Below, one piece after another: positions 1 to 12,424 of a DNA stretch of 64,000 bases. The notes below the pieces were generated by a model, which was not told where the DNA came from, did not search any database, and was given only the letters and a program-made list of their open reading frames with translations. Each line of letters opens with the position of its first letter. The first letter of the stretch is position 1. Source of the stretch: Owenia fusiformis (lineage: Eukaryota > Annelida > Polychaeta > Sabellida > Oweniidae); the NCBI GenBank assembly GCA_903813345.2, contig CAIIXF020000001.1, positions 54,079,885 through 54,143,884 on the forward strand. Reading direction: 5' to 3'. The position numbers were made by a program, and so were the translations under genes.

Positions 1-454
1 CTGAGTAGGAATAAATAAATTAAACTGTTAGAATAGTTTACAAAATTAAACTAAAACCATGATGATTTATTTGTTACTAGAATAGTATTAAATTACTTGA
101 AGAAGAACAGTTGTATGAAAAGTAGGAAGAGTAAAGCTTTGATCCAAGACAGTTCAAATGACCCATGTACATGTAGTATGAAATGAAATTAATCATCCAA
201 CAATTATTTAGACTACAGTACAGATTCTGGAAAATCTGGAGTCTGTTGATTTTGCCTGTATTCTTATTCTTCTGAGTACGACTTCTGGGTAAATCTATTT
301 ATATGGTCAGTTGCAATCGTTGTTATGGTTTATTATGGTTTCTTTTTCATCGTGTACCTCAGAAAGATACCCTTGGAGTGTGTTCCATTCGGATTTTGAT
401 TACTCGTATGTATTTTGAAATAAAGTGTCCCAAAAAAAGTAAAAAGTTCTCCAA

Positions 455-1195
455 ATCTATCGAAATTGGTATTTTAAAAGAAAATTTGCTCAATATTCCA
501 AATCTGAAATCGAAATTGAGATCTGACTTACGGTTGACATTCTATTACCTTCTAAAGAAAAAAAGTCAATTTTTAAAAAGTTTATTTCCACTTTAAAGTA
601 AGTTAAAACAATATAAGAGGACTAAGAAAGTCATTCAACTCAAAATTTTAAGTGTCAAGGGTCAAAATCTAGGTCATTTTTTATTCTATCTTTCGCGGTT
701 ATCAATTCATTTTTAAATTCTAAATATGAATGGAATTGTGGCAGGTACAAAAACTATTCATATTTTCAACGAGTTGCCCATAAAATAGTTGGTTAATCTG
801 GAAGCCGACATCTGAAAGACTTTGCATTTGCGAATACTAAGTCACCATGAAAATTCATCAACTTTGAGTTTGACTTCCAAAAGGGTGGATAATCTATCAT
901 CATTGGTATTAATTTGAGAAGTCATTTGCTCAGAAATCCGAAACGAAATCGAAATTGAGATCAGAATTCTCACAACCTTCTATGAGCTTTTTCTAATTAC
1001 AAAAATCACCTTTTTAATGTGACTTTTAAATAAGTTGAAGCGATATAAGAGGACTTTCAAAGGTCAGTAAATCACATTTTTGAGGGTCAAAGTCAAGGTC
1101 AAAATCGAGGTCATTTTTCCTAATTTTCGCATTTACCACACTACTGTTCAATATTTTGCTTTCTAACTTGGTAAGAATAGAACATTTACATTTTC
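455..1195. repeat. Diverged direct duplication, unit about 430 bp
   Basis: Two related blocks follow one another at about 455-800 and 890-1195. Shared landmarks in the same order are a segment reading 'atcgaaattgagatc', then 'atataagaggact', then 'gggtcaaa' and 'aggtcatttt'. Substitutions and small indels separate the copies, so the duplication is old. No coding potential is visible in either copy. Confidence 0.6.
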
Positions 1196-2206
1196 TTTCT
1201 CATTTTCTCATGAATATCAAATGTCAAAATCGTTTTTTAAATAAAAAGTATGGAGTCTTTTTTTTGTTCTCTGTCCATCGTCTATGATGCTTTTTCTAAC
1301 ATCCCCAGGGGCCATATTTCATCCCTCCTGGTGGTTGTTTTTTCGCATGAAATAAGTATCTGAAGGAATGTATAAAAGATAATATGATTGTGCTAGACGT
1401 AACATAAGATTCATGTTATTGCAATGAACCTGACAATCTACCGAGATTACCTGACATTAGTTTGTTTGTGAATGATCGCGTTTTTAACTGGTATAATAAT
1501 CAAAATAACATAACTGACTAGATACATTCAAGTATGTAAAACATTATTGTTAACTTTATGGATGCAGCACAAAAAAGTAAGCATATTTATTTCACACAAA
1601 TGGCATCATTAAAACTATTAAAAATGTTTCTTTGTCAAAACAAGGTTATAATCCATATATATCAATATAGATAGTGTCATTATTTAAACTAATGGCAATC
1701 ACTATATCACCAATCAACGAAATAAAATAATAATTAATGCTGAAATCGTTTTCTACGGGGGATGTTTTATCAGTTTTATATTGAATATTTGTTTTAATAA
1801 ATACTATTTTGTGAATCTGTTGTAGTGGGATGCTTTAATATATATTTTGAAAAGACCAGGTATGGTATGGCGTATGATTTTTAGAGTCATATATTTGACC
1901 AAAACGTTATTTCTTGTTAAATTATTTTATAATTTTATTAGAATAATATGCTTTCTTCAAAGCATGGGCATTCAGCAGAGTCTCTTAAAAGCCCATGTTC
2001 AAAGTAAAGTTATCAAGATGATGACAATATCAATCCATCCGTTCGAAAAACCATTGTTTAGGACTTCATCTTCCTTTTTCCATTTCAACCTGATAAAAAG
2101 TTTTGCACTATCTCCGAGTTACTAACTTCAGAAAGAGGATCGAATGGCGTTGAAATAAGACGTAGTATCCATTGTTTTCAGGCTATTTTCTATTGACCAA
2201 AATTCA

Positions 2207-2817
2207 GTATCTTCACCCTTGGTATACGCAGCTAACGAAAACTGACCGGTACGGGTCAAAAGATAGACCGGTACGGGTTAACGGTTTTATTTGGATTTAA
2301 TACAGCCATAACTTGCTCAATATTGACTTCCTCGTGTCTAATTTGAAATATATGATGCCTCCCGATGCTTTTAAGTACCCCAATTTTTTACAGATTTGTA
2401 AACGGACCAAAACTCTCTAAATGCGCATTTATGCTCTTTTCTCTCGAGAACGACTGTCTCATTTTCACCGGTTATATTGCCCCGAACCGGTCCGTCTTCT
2501 CGCTGCAAGCAGGAGGAAATTCTTTGTCACAAAGTTTGGCATTTTTTATAAAATCAAACGCGCGTCATTGAAACTCACAAGATGTAAATAGCATGTCATT
2601 TACATCATACCTTGATGGGGAAAAATATATCTTACATGTTAGAAGTACTAAATAAAATTTATCTTGCAAGTTTCCTGACCCATGGCCATAGAAAGAACAT
2701 TTTGAATCAAATCCTAACGTAACCCAAGATGCAACCAAGATTAATCGTTGCACCATACCAGTCCAGCTTTTTGCACCGCTCCAGTCCGTTGTTGAATGCG
2801 CCATATCCAAGGGTGAT
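2207..2817. repeat. Foldback/TIR-like element
   Basis: The left end (2207-2285) and the reverse complement of the right end (2745-2817) align over about 75 bases. Both start with a 'tatc..cacccttgg' segment and continue with two spaced copies of a 'ga[ct]cggtacggg'-like motif. On the left, the motif 'accggtacgggt' occurs twice 24 bases apart. No transposase frame is present inside, so a nonautonomous DNA element is the likeliest reading. Confidence 0.5.
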
Positions 2818-2883
2818 AATAATTGTGGGAGTTAGACATAAGCAGAGTGCACTAATACAGAGGCTTGATAACAACTAGTAGAC

Positions 2884-5800
2884 ATGACGTACATTATTGA
2901 GATGTCGATTCTTGCCTTCATGTCAATGTCAGGTATGTAAAACTACATACACTAATATTTTAATATGACACTACTACACAGAATGAAACTTCGATAGTTT
3001 AGCATAAAAGATCTGATCAAAAAAAATTAAAAAATTGAATATTTTGAAGGTTAACCAAATGAAGAGGTTTATCCACATACGTGTATTATAAGCGGATATC
3101 CTCATACGTGTATTAAATTAAAGAATTGTCACAACTTTTACTTTTGATTTTTTTCTTTATGTCATGAATTGAAGATATGTGAAATAAATAATATACTCTG
3201 ATATCCACAGCCACTGGTGATCCACTCGATTACGCTGAACCGTTTCGGTAACAAAATGTCGGAACATCGAAAGCGATTTTTCTTTTTTCCTTATTTCACA
3301 ACTTGTATGCAGAATTCTCACGACATTTTTAACACAAACGTGAATTAGTAACATATGTTTAAGAAAATGTACACATTTGCGAACAAATAGTTCAGAAGAC
3401 AACAGAATGGTCGATTAATTCCTCACTTAAGTTACAGAAACCGTATTTCGAAAAAACAGTGCTTCTGTTGTCTTCTGACGATACTGATACACGTTTTTGA
3501 GAAAAAAAACTCGTGGGGATTCTGCCTAAAACGTGTGAAATAGGGGAAAGAATCGTACCTTCGACGTTCCGACATTTTGTTACCGAAACGAACCGTTTCG
3601 TTTATTTGTGCTACAAACAAGATAATAAGAGATTCTTTAATTGGTTTAAGTAAAACTTTAAGATTCTTCAAACAATTTCAAACAGTTTTTCATGTATTTG
3701 TAGCCGCTCAGTGGACGTTTTCTGACCACCTACCTACAGTCAAAAATAATACTCTCGGATATTGTTTTCATTATCCTACGTAGGATCCGCTAAAGTATAT
3801 GTGCAGTATGGCAAGTGATTTTAGACGGTCATATCTTTCACCATGGGTACTTTCTGGCCATCGTTATAGTGGTTTTTATTAAAACAATTACATGTTTTCT
3901 TTCAAGTGAAGTCCCCATGCTAGTAAAATATCAATCTTAACTCTCTAAAATTTATGAATTAGGACCCTACCTTGGCACTTTTTAGAAATGTTCATTTTCT
4001 AAAAAGAGGATCTTGTTTTTCTCAATTTAAACACATCGGAAGTTTCTTCTACACTATATTAACAATTTCTGAAAAGGGGATGCGTATTAAAATCTGTTAA
4101 ACTTAAAAAACCCATATCCCATATTATTTTCCCATGTAGGGAAAACTCATGCTATCCATTGTTTTCAGTAAAATTTTGGTCATCGAAAATTGATATCTTC
4201 AAAACTAGACTTTCAATACCATTCTAGTTTTGAAGAAGTTTTAGATCCCTTGTTGAATGATCTTTTCATGCAATAAAAACCAGAAAAAGAAGATCATCAT
4301 TTGAGTAAATAGGTTCAACATTTTTGTTGTCCCTATTTATAATTTTTGAATTGTTGATATTTTTATCATCATGGGTACTTCACTTGAAAGAAAACATATT
4401 GTTTTAAAGTTCCCATATAAAGTTTAAACCACTTTGGCTTAAATGGTAGTCTTACCCAATGTTATCAAAGTGTGATATGTGAAAACTGAGTGAGTCATAA
4501 TGACATCACTAATGTTGCAAAATATTTTTGATATGGCCCTTTGAATAAATATGGCATTTTATTTTTGAAATAGTGTGTCCTTTGTTCAATCTATGCATTG
4601 ATGTTAAAAAGATAATCTTTTTCGAAATGTATGAAGAAATATTTGATGAATAAAAAATTTCAACTTTTTTGAAAATGGCGGGAAATTTGAAAATTTGAGA
4701 AATGAAATGCTCACAACTTTTTTCAATTTTTTTTTCAAAAATCTCTAAAATAACTTTTCAAATTATGATAAATAGTATCATGACCTCCAATATGATTATA
4801 TAATTAAATATATGAGAAATGGCACTGATTATTCAGATCTTAAATTGAAAATATTTGATTTTTAATAAATCATATATCATTCAGTGGCAGAAGTTGCTGC
4901 TGGCTCATCATGTCTCCAAGAATTAGAAAACGATATAGCTGCCATGAAGAGGGATATAGAAAAACTCAATGCAATAGCTTTCCCCGGGGTTGCAAAAAGT
5001 GAGTTAAACCAAGCCCAAAGTGAAAAATATAAATCCGATTGTTCAACACATTTATCTCTGTATAATGACATGACGTGCCTGGCAGTATATTGTAATAAGC
5101 AGTGCGCAGTTTGATAGTTGTAATAATTATTAATAAGTTATCATCAAATGAAAAGGGTCCAAACATTTTGTCTCACCCTGTAGGTGAGTGTATTGGCGAA
5201 TTCTTGGTGACTAGCGAAACCCACATGATTCCTGATAGCAGCCTGACTGCTTCAACGGTACACTCCGCAGGGCATGGCACCAGCAAATTAAGACTTGGGT
5301 GAGCTGGTGAAGACCATTCTTTCTATGCCACTTACATCTCATGGCTGAGAAGAAATGAAATATCATGCGTTTATCATGCTGGTTGAAAACTAAAATACAG
5401 AGTTGAAGCTACTTCTGCACGTATTCAGTGCGTCATTTAACAATCGGACGATTGGACCTTCCTAGTTTTTTCCATGCGTTTATAGCGATGACTAAAGCAT
5501 GGTTCTCATGCAATTGAAAGCATAACTGATTATTGATTCATTAAACCAATCCTAAAGATTTGAACTAATGCTTCTCTCACGTGGACCTTTTGGTTGTTTT
5601 GAAACATTTTGTTTACTTGTGTGACTATAAATATTCTACGTATTCTTTCGAAAAATTATTGTAGTAAGCGACATTCACCTCCTGTCTTGTTTATTACTTG
5701 TAGAGGAACTGGTTACTGGGCTCCGAAGGTAAATGATGAGAACCAGTGGATTCAGGCTGACTTAGGCGAAGAGATGCAAGTTTCTGGTGTGGTAACACAA

Positions 5801-7065
5801 GGCGCAGGTAGACTTCCCGAGTGGTTGAAATCATACAAAATTGCTTACAGCCAACAAGGGACTCAGTTTACTGTAGTTGTCAAGAACGGACATAAGGTGG
5901 GTTTGGTTGAAATAAATATCTCGGAGCGATTTGCAAAAACACGATCGTGATTTCTACAGTTGTTGAGATGCGTTCAATCGCATCCAATCAAATCCAAGAC
6001 ATAAATAAACCATGGAGATTCTGAATTCTGAATTCACACATAGCCAGGTACACTGTGACTATATTGAAATACTATATATATTGAATATGTATGCAATATT
6101 TCAAGACTCAATGTTTAGTAGGAACTCTAAAATCACTTACCTCGATTTGCTGTTATATTTTTGTAATGACCCCATTCCCTATAATGTACGCGAGCACTTA
6201 CGATACATTACGTACATGTACATGACTGCATCCACATATTTCGACTATCCACAGTGAGGCAAGGTATGTCCAATTCTAGCCAATCAGAACGTACTATTTC
6301 ATATAACTGCATTGAAATATACTACTCTAATGTACCCAAGGTCAATTCATAGTTGAATAAAAATCTATAAACAGTATCAGAGTGAATAACAAGCTGCTAA
6401 GTGCTTACGCAGGTCAAAATGTTAAGGTGCCATGATACTTAACAGGAAATGACGAAGCAGGAAGTGACAAAAAATTTTGCATTTTTTAGACATTTTTTGA
6501 ACAAAGATAACACAGTTCTGTTTTGACCTCCAGACAATTTAACTATTTCCACATATCATTTACATGACTATGATCACAATGTGTATGGTCAGAATGACCC
6601 TCAACATGATGAAATAACCTTTTCAGCCCTTTGAAAATGTGACTGAAAAATAGCTAAAAGTAGGAGATAGGGAAGGTCACTGAAGAGAATCTTTTGAATT
6701 TTTCAGAAAATGTGCCCAATGTAATGCTCTAACTGGTTCAAGAAAATGTCTAAAAATGCAAAATTTTTTGTCACTTCCTGTTTTATCATTTCCTGTTAAG
6801 CATCATGTTAAGTGTTGAATGTTTCTTTTTAGTAGGAGTGTAGGATTGCAATATAACATGAACGGCAAAAACAAAAATAAAATAACATGCATTCAACAAA
6901 CTAGAGCATTCAATTATATTTTAGATATTCCGTGGTAATAAGGATGCTTCTACACCAGTATTGAACATGTTTTCGGCTGTTCGAGCAAGATACATACGCA
7001 TCATACCAGTGGTTTGGCAACAACATATTGTCTTACGATTTGATATCATCGGATGTCACGATTGA
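2884..7065 (+). CDS. Small secreted F5/8 type C (discoidin) domain protein, five exons
   Basis: Exons are 2884-2932, 4885-4998, 5184-5298, 5704-5896 and 6925-7065. All have GT-AG borders and matching phases (1, 1, 2, 0), giving 203 residues. Residues 1 to about 20 form a short hydrophobic, probably secretory leader; Met7 (ATG at 2902) is an alternative start. Residues 26-46 (LQELENDIAAMKRDIEKL) look like a short coiled coil. Residues 57-201 form one complete F5/8 type C (discoidin) domain: first Cys57, IPDSSLTAS, GYWAPKVNDENQWIQADLGE, a YKIAYS strand, RARYIRIIP, and last Cys201 in IIGCHD. This family binds glycans, phospholipids or extracellular matrix outside the cell. A coiled coil plus one discoidin domain suggests an oligomeric lectin-like or matrix protein; ligand unknown. 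Exons 2-5 are strong; exon 1 is inferred from phase and leader character. Confidence 0.85.
3236..3600. repeat. Inverted repeat in intron 1 of the discoidin gene
   Basis: Arms at about 3236-3410 and 3436-3600 are inverted copies. The clearest match is 'ggtaacaaaatgtcggaac' on the left against its reverse complement ending near 3595. Matching continues inward through a 'ctatttcaca'-like and a 'cagaagacaacaga' segment. The loop is only about 25 bases, so the transcript could fold into a long imperfect hairpin. No coding sequence is evident. Confidence 0.65.
3875..4415. repeat. Inverted-repeat (MITE-like) sequence in intron 1
   Basis: The segment at about 3888-3921, containing 'gttttctttcaagtgaagt', is repeated in reverse complement at about 4369-4405 ('acttcacttgaaagaaaac'). 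The interior is AT-rich and noncoding. This is a second inverted repeat within the same intron as the 3236-3600 hairpin. Confidence 0.55.
6431..6807. mobile_element. MITE with about 70 bp terminal inverted repeats
   Basis: The left end starts 'catgatacttaacaggaaat' and the right end is its near-exact reverse complement. Similarity runs about 70 bases through a shared 'ggaagtgacaaaaaatttt' segment. Total length is 377 bp with no reading frame. It sits in the last intron of the discoidin gene, between 5896 and 6925. The superfamily is uncertain; no target duplication could be fixed. Confidence 0.75.
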
Positions 7066-8955
7066 GAAATATGATCAGGAAATCTACATTAAACTGATAT
7101 TAAATATTAAATAATAATTTGAAATTTGAGGATAACTTTGATGGAATTTATACAGGAAGGAAAGTTAGGGTGGGGATTTATATTCAAAGGAAGTCCTCCA
7201 GTTGTTTCATCGAGGGTGACTTCTGGGCCTTTTACTGTAAGGGATCTGCTCCAGTTTTTCCATACACAGGAAGGGATGTACGTGTGCTCAAGTGGTTCAT
7301 AGCAGGAAACATTTGATTGATCAGATGTGTTCCAGTTGTTTCTATGATGTAGGGAAACTGATTTGATTTATTATACTGTACATGTGTTTCCGAAAGCGAT
7401 CTCTTGAAGGGTAACGCATGACCATAATGGGAACTGCACCAGTTGGATGTATAGGATTAATATAGGAAGTGGTGTGCCCAGTTATTTTATATAGAGGTAT
7501 CAAAGGGGTGGAAATGGAAACTTTCAAGGGGAGGGGGCAAATTTCAAGTCTGAAAAAATGTAGGCCCCTTAAACAAAAAAAAATTTAAGGTCCAGTTTCT
7601 TGAGAATTTGGCTTGAAAATTTCCGTACTTATATACCCAATCGGCCAAGTAAACAGTACAAATGGGACAACTACTCCACAGAGGATCATTATTCTACACA
7701 TTCACGAACTTGTGAAAAAACGTGTATCTTAACCTTCCCAATGATATAATCTATGATGTGCTCCAATAAGAGGAGCTTCAGAGGTTTCATGGAGCTCGGC
7801 AGAAATGTATCATCTCCAGGAAATGGTAACCTCAATGACAATGAAATAGTACAATCCTGAAAGAAAGATGTCACTGCTAAAGTTTGTCAATTGCACTTTC
7901 CATTGCGTGCCGAGATGGTAAAAACGAGATATCGTTTATGGATTGATCATGCTTTTTATTGTTTGACAGGGACACTTAATTATGTACTCAACCATTCACC
8001 AAAAGGCCAAAAACGGGGACCAACATCACAGTTACATGCATTTTATTAGGTATGAACAAAATATCTCCAATAGATGAGGTATGCCACCGAGTTATATATC
8101 TCACTGGCTTTGTACCACCCCGTTACCAAGGTAACGCATCTTCAGGCATCTTGCATTAAAATCTTAAATATTTTGAAACGCAATCACTATTTGGACTAAA
8201 AGGTGGTAGTGATATGATATCAGAAGTACATCCTGATAGAACTTTGCTATTAGAATCAGAATCGAGGCAAACACTGTTTTGCGTTTCTGCATACGATTTG
8301 TGACCTATACTATTTGGTTAAGAACTGAGAAATGGACTGAAAAGTGAATTCGGATTCAAAATTGACCAGTATTGACAACGTTTGATATAATTTTAAGTGA
8401 GGTGACGGCCACTATTGTTATACATGTATCGGCTGAAAAATGAAGGGGCCATTGACAATGACACGTTGCTTTCTTTCTTTGTGCCTTGGTAGATTTATAA
8501 TATTGGTTTCAGATGTAATGGTGGGATTCATTTCCTTCCATAAAGATTCTTTTTGGCTATTGCGTTTGCATAACAAAATATCATTAGATTCGGTGATTTA
8601 TTTGGCTGTCGATGAGATCTAATATCTTTAAATATTGTAATCAATTCATTTCTCTTGAATAGAAGAAAATCACACAAAGGTCAAGTTCTTTAAATAATTC
8701 TATATATGATTCTCGGTATATACGAACTGTAAAAGGATGGTCTTACCCTTTCTAAGATCTGAGGTATTGCGTTTAGTAAGAGAGGTTCGCTCTTTTTGAG
8801 ACAATCACAATACAGTTTATTTTTCTTTTCAGAATCTTACTGTTACACCAGTGAAGTTCTGCAGTCCATTCATTTTCTGCCTTCATAAGTAGCTGAAACC
8901 CCAACTGTGAAGGGTCAATGTTGTATCCACCGTGGCTGTTGGATCATCATGATCT
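7066..8955. other. Intergenic, nothing recognised
   Basis: This is the 3' flank of the discoidin gene. 'attaaa' motifs near 7100 could serve as weak polyadenylation signals. No exon, RNA gene or repeat structure was supported in the rest. Confidence 0.5.
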
Positions 8956-9456
8956 TACAGGGTGAGCCAAAAATGTAACCCAAACAAAAAATGTTGATAA
9001 CCCAGTCATTCTGCATCCGGTTTATGATCATATTTGGCAACCTTGTTCAATGTTCGTAAGTCTTATTGGTCTATATCCATTGTCAAGATTCTATTGCCAT
9101 TTACAAAACATGCTGTAAAATGCCAGTGTCGTGTCTAGGGGCAAAACGCACACGAGCACAGATAACATGTGAATAGCTCTCGCCTTCCTTCTTATATCTT
9201 GATTCAATGTTTTACGGGTTGTTACTTGTTAGTGTAGACATGAGCCCCAAAGATAAAAATTCTGAGGGTATTTATATCCGATGGATGTGGCACATTTCGG
9301 TTGTTGGGGTATGTTTTGTAAATCGCCATAAAATCGTAATCATTAGGTAGTAGAATGATAGAACATTGAACATGGTATAGTTTGCGCCAAATAGTAAATC
9401 AATGCTGAGATATTAACAAACATTTGTTTAGTTTACCTTTTTTGGCTCACCCTGTA
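8956..9456. mobile_element. Tc1/mariner-type MITE
   Basis: Ends are inverted copies of 'cagggtgagccaaaaa' (left from 8958; right ending 9454), each abutting a TA dinucleotide (8956-8957 and 9455-9456). TA target duplication plus this TIR style is characteristic of the Tc1/mariner superfamily. Further inverted matching extends inward ('ttgttcaatgttc' against 'gaacattgaac'). At about 500 bp with no open frame it is nonautonomous. Confidence 0.75.
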
Positions 9457-11351
9457 AAATATAGCATCTCGGACTTCCAAGGTGGTCATAACACAGCAAC
9501 TGAAACCTTGAGAATCAATTTTGTTGATAAAGCCTGAAATGCAAATTAGCTAGCTACTAGTTAGATGGATTTAGTAATTACAAGCCTTTGGGCGTCGGGG
9601 TAGGCAAAGATAGATAGTGGTAAAATGACTGAGTAATCCTTCTATGATTAATGGTAAGAAATGGGTGACATTACTTCGTGCTAATAGGTGTTTTTATTCC
9701 CATGTCAGAGATGGGATTACCTTGTTCACTTGCCTATGACAGGTGGATCTAGACTTTTAGATGTTGGTATGGTTGAGCAATGTATAACTGTTTATGGGCG
9801 GTCAAATTTAGAAATACGTACATTGGAGAAGCACCCAATTAAAATGGTTTTAGGTATTTGATACGCAAAATGAAGAAAATTAACTATCTTCTTCACAAGA
9901 TGTGAATCGAAATCGGGTCCGATCTTGCAATGGCTTACTATTTCTAATCAAATTAAAATCTCATTAAAAGGACAGGAGGCAACGTCCAAGTTTGGGCATA
10001 CTGTTAGATGCTGGAAGCAAATGGAATGTTTTGTGATTGAGGATTTGTGAAATGTGAAAACAAGTGTTTCGTTAATTTGTTCAGCTGTGTTAACACCAGC
10101 AGATGAATTGCATGTTATTACCAAATTACTTGTAGCAATGAAAACAATGACACGTATCCTGTTAGGTTCCGATTACTCCCGAAGGAGAAATGTCATCGAG
10201 AAACAAACATGGAGTATTTTACGGGGCGCATGAAATAACGACGTTCTGTAATAATCCAGCTGATGCTGATCGTGAAGTAATACGATGAAAAAACAGCAAG
10301 AGGAGATTCTTTTTTGTAAATTAGAAACAGAATGTCAATGAATAGATGTGTCCACTTAATCTTGGCGGGCCTCCATGCATGCGACATGATTTCCCCAAAG
10401 TGTAGGGGTGATCGCTGTATAGAGAGTTCCCCAGACGGGAAATCAATATCTCTCTCATCCTCCTTACATGTATCATTCAATTTCACAAATGTTATTTGCC
10501 GAAAAATATTGTTTTGATACAGTGAGGGTGTGAGATTAAAAATGAAAGCGTATCATGCAATTTACGCGTTAATCTAATAAAACGGTACTTAGGAAAAGTA
10601 CTAAAGCAGGGGAGATTCCACTCAAGTGATCTTGGTTGCTGGGTGAAAGAGACCGAGCAATTCACTGAGGCACTTCATGTATAATATGATCTATTATGCC
10701 ATGGTTGAAGGGTACTGTTGAGATGATGTCGTAATCAATTCCCCTGGATCAACCCGTCTGGGATCAACATAAACTGTTTTCAATTTGATCAGCTTCTGAT
10801 CGTATCATCGGGTCCTTGTTCAAGTACAGAATGTATATTTGTGAATTCAAACTCAACGCGTGAACCATTTTCGAGCAGATCAACCATGGACTGGTCCACA
10901 AACTGCAAACAATCATCTTTATCTTGGGCATTTTTCTTTTTTTAAACACGGATCGAAAATCATGAATTTATTTCATCTGTTATTTGCTGAAGCGATATTC
11001 GATTTATATAACTTTTATGCATGGTTTGTATATTTTATTATTAGCCTCTTGCAAATTATGAATGTATTTAAGATATTAAAGGACATCGAAAAATTCATAT
11101 TTTGCGCGCAGAGTCTAGTTATAAACGAAGCTCTCTTTAAGGAGCGACGTCGAACGAATGCAAAGGGTAAAAACTGCATCGTAGTAGCATAGGAGGCATT
11201 ATTTCTTTTAACTTTACATGTATTTAATCAAATATGCATGTAATATTTCATCAAACCGAAATTTCAGCCACTCCCGCTTCTGAAAAAGCCAAAGTAAAAA
11301 AAAGAAAAACGTCCCGTCGTTTTGCTTGCACGAAGCTGGTTTGTAGGCATG
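9457..11351. other. Intergenic, nothing recognised
   Basis: Short frames around 10.2-10.5 kb and 10.8-11.2 kb have no domain features, no consistent splice context and an AT-rich composition. They are treated as noncoding. Confidence 0.5.
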
Positions 11352-12424
11352 TACGAGGGGCATTTGAAAAGTTTGTTTCTTTTTGCTCCCAAAATACCGG
11401 GAATGATCAGAACAAGTCCAAATTTGCAGGATGTATAGTATGAATATTTATTATTAAGCTGTGAAAATTATAGCATGTAATATCCTATAGCCACAGTTCT
11501 ACATTCATTTGAAATATACTTGTCTCGATATCGTGGAGCAGTTTGAATGTGGATACTTTTGTCACAATCAATATATCCAACCATAATGTGCAGTCTATGG
11601 ACCTACTATCTTATCATTGCCACATTAAGTCAGTAGGACTAATTAGGGCTCTCTATCTCCTTCGTTCGAAGTATTCTCCCTCAAATATAATGCACTTTCT
11701 AAACCTCCGTATCCAATCCATATAGAGATTTACCTGTTCAATTATTGTCTTCACTAAATCCATGTTTTCTTTCAATATCGCTGTCCTTTTTACCTGCTTC
11801 TTGGCTCATCTTTGATGGTTGAGATACCTTTCTTGAACATGTTGAACCAGCTTCTTATCATGGGATAGGAACAACAAGTGTCTTCATATGTAGCTCTACA
11901 TGTTCTTACGGTGTCCTTTAAGTCTATTTCTTGTTTTACACAGATTTTAATGCAAAGTCTCTGCTCGTTGATAAGTTCATTCACCATTTTGCTCCACTGT
12001 TTGGAAAAACCTGCTCCACCAAAAGTTTAGTGAATAGAGAGAGTCTATTTTGACGGAGGTTTATGACATCACACTGACAGCACAGTGAGTCCATTCACCT
12101 GTATAACACTATTACACCACTAGCTTTTTGCTATGGCAACACATTTTTGACAAATAACTGTCATTTTCAAAAGAACATATTAAGCTCTTTCATTGAATGC
12201 AGGTTTCATGCATTGGATTTTTAAGGTGCTCCACGTAACCAAGTCTCGCTGTTGCCATGGTAACCAAAAGTCCACTTCCTTATAACTATAAGGAATCATA
12301 TTTGTATTGATGTAAAATCAAGATATATGTATATCGAACATATGCTGAAAGTTTCATAAATAGATGAGTAAAAAAAAAAGAAGATTAGAGCAAAAAGAAA
12401 CGAACTATTCAAATGCCCCTCGTA
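11352..12424 (-). mobile_element. Mariner element, internally deleted
   Basis: Terminal inverted repeats of about 37 bp (left starting 'tacgaggggcatttgaaaag', right its near-exact reverse complement) are flanked by TA. On the minus strand, 11790-11987 encodes a mariner N-terminal helix-turn-helix segment of 65 residues ending in KGISTIKDEPRSR and a stop. After a frame change come ENMDLVKTIIEQ and, around 11730-11660, the family C-terminal motif WIRRFRKCIIFEGEYFE. The central DDE catalytic region is absent. At 1.07 kb against a usual 1.3 kb it is a dead copy that could still be moved by a transposase supplied elsewhere. Confidence 0.85.

Larger units (their letters stand above)
1..2883. other. 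Noncoding upstream region
   Basis: No exon could be supported here. Open frames are short, AT-rich and lack domain similarity. The stretch contains a diverged direct duplication (about 455-1195) and a foldback sequence (2207-2817), listed separately. It probably includes the promoter of the discoidin-domain gene that starts at 2884, but no clear core promoter motif was recognised. Confidence 0.6.

Noticed and set aside
303-596. 97-codon open frame near the window start
   Set aside because: It overlaps a noncoding duplicated block whose second copy is not open, and it has low-complexity Lys/Phe/Leu composition.
10193-10517. Opposing open frames of 97 and 61 codons
   Set aside because: They overlap on both strands, have no domain features and no splice partners.
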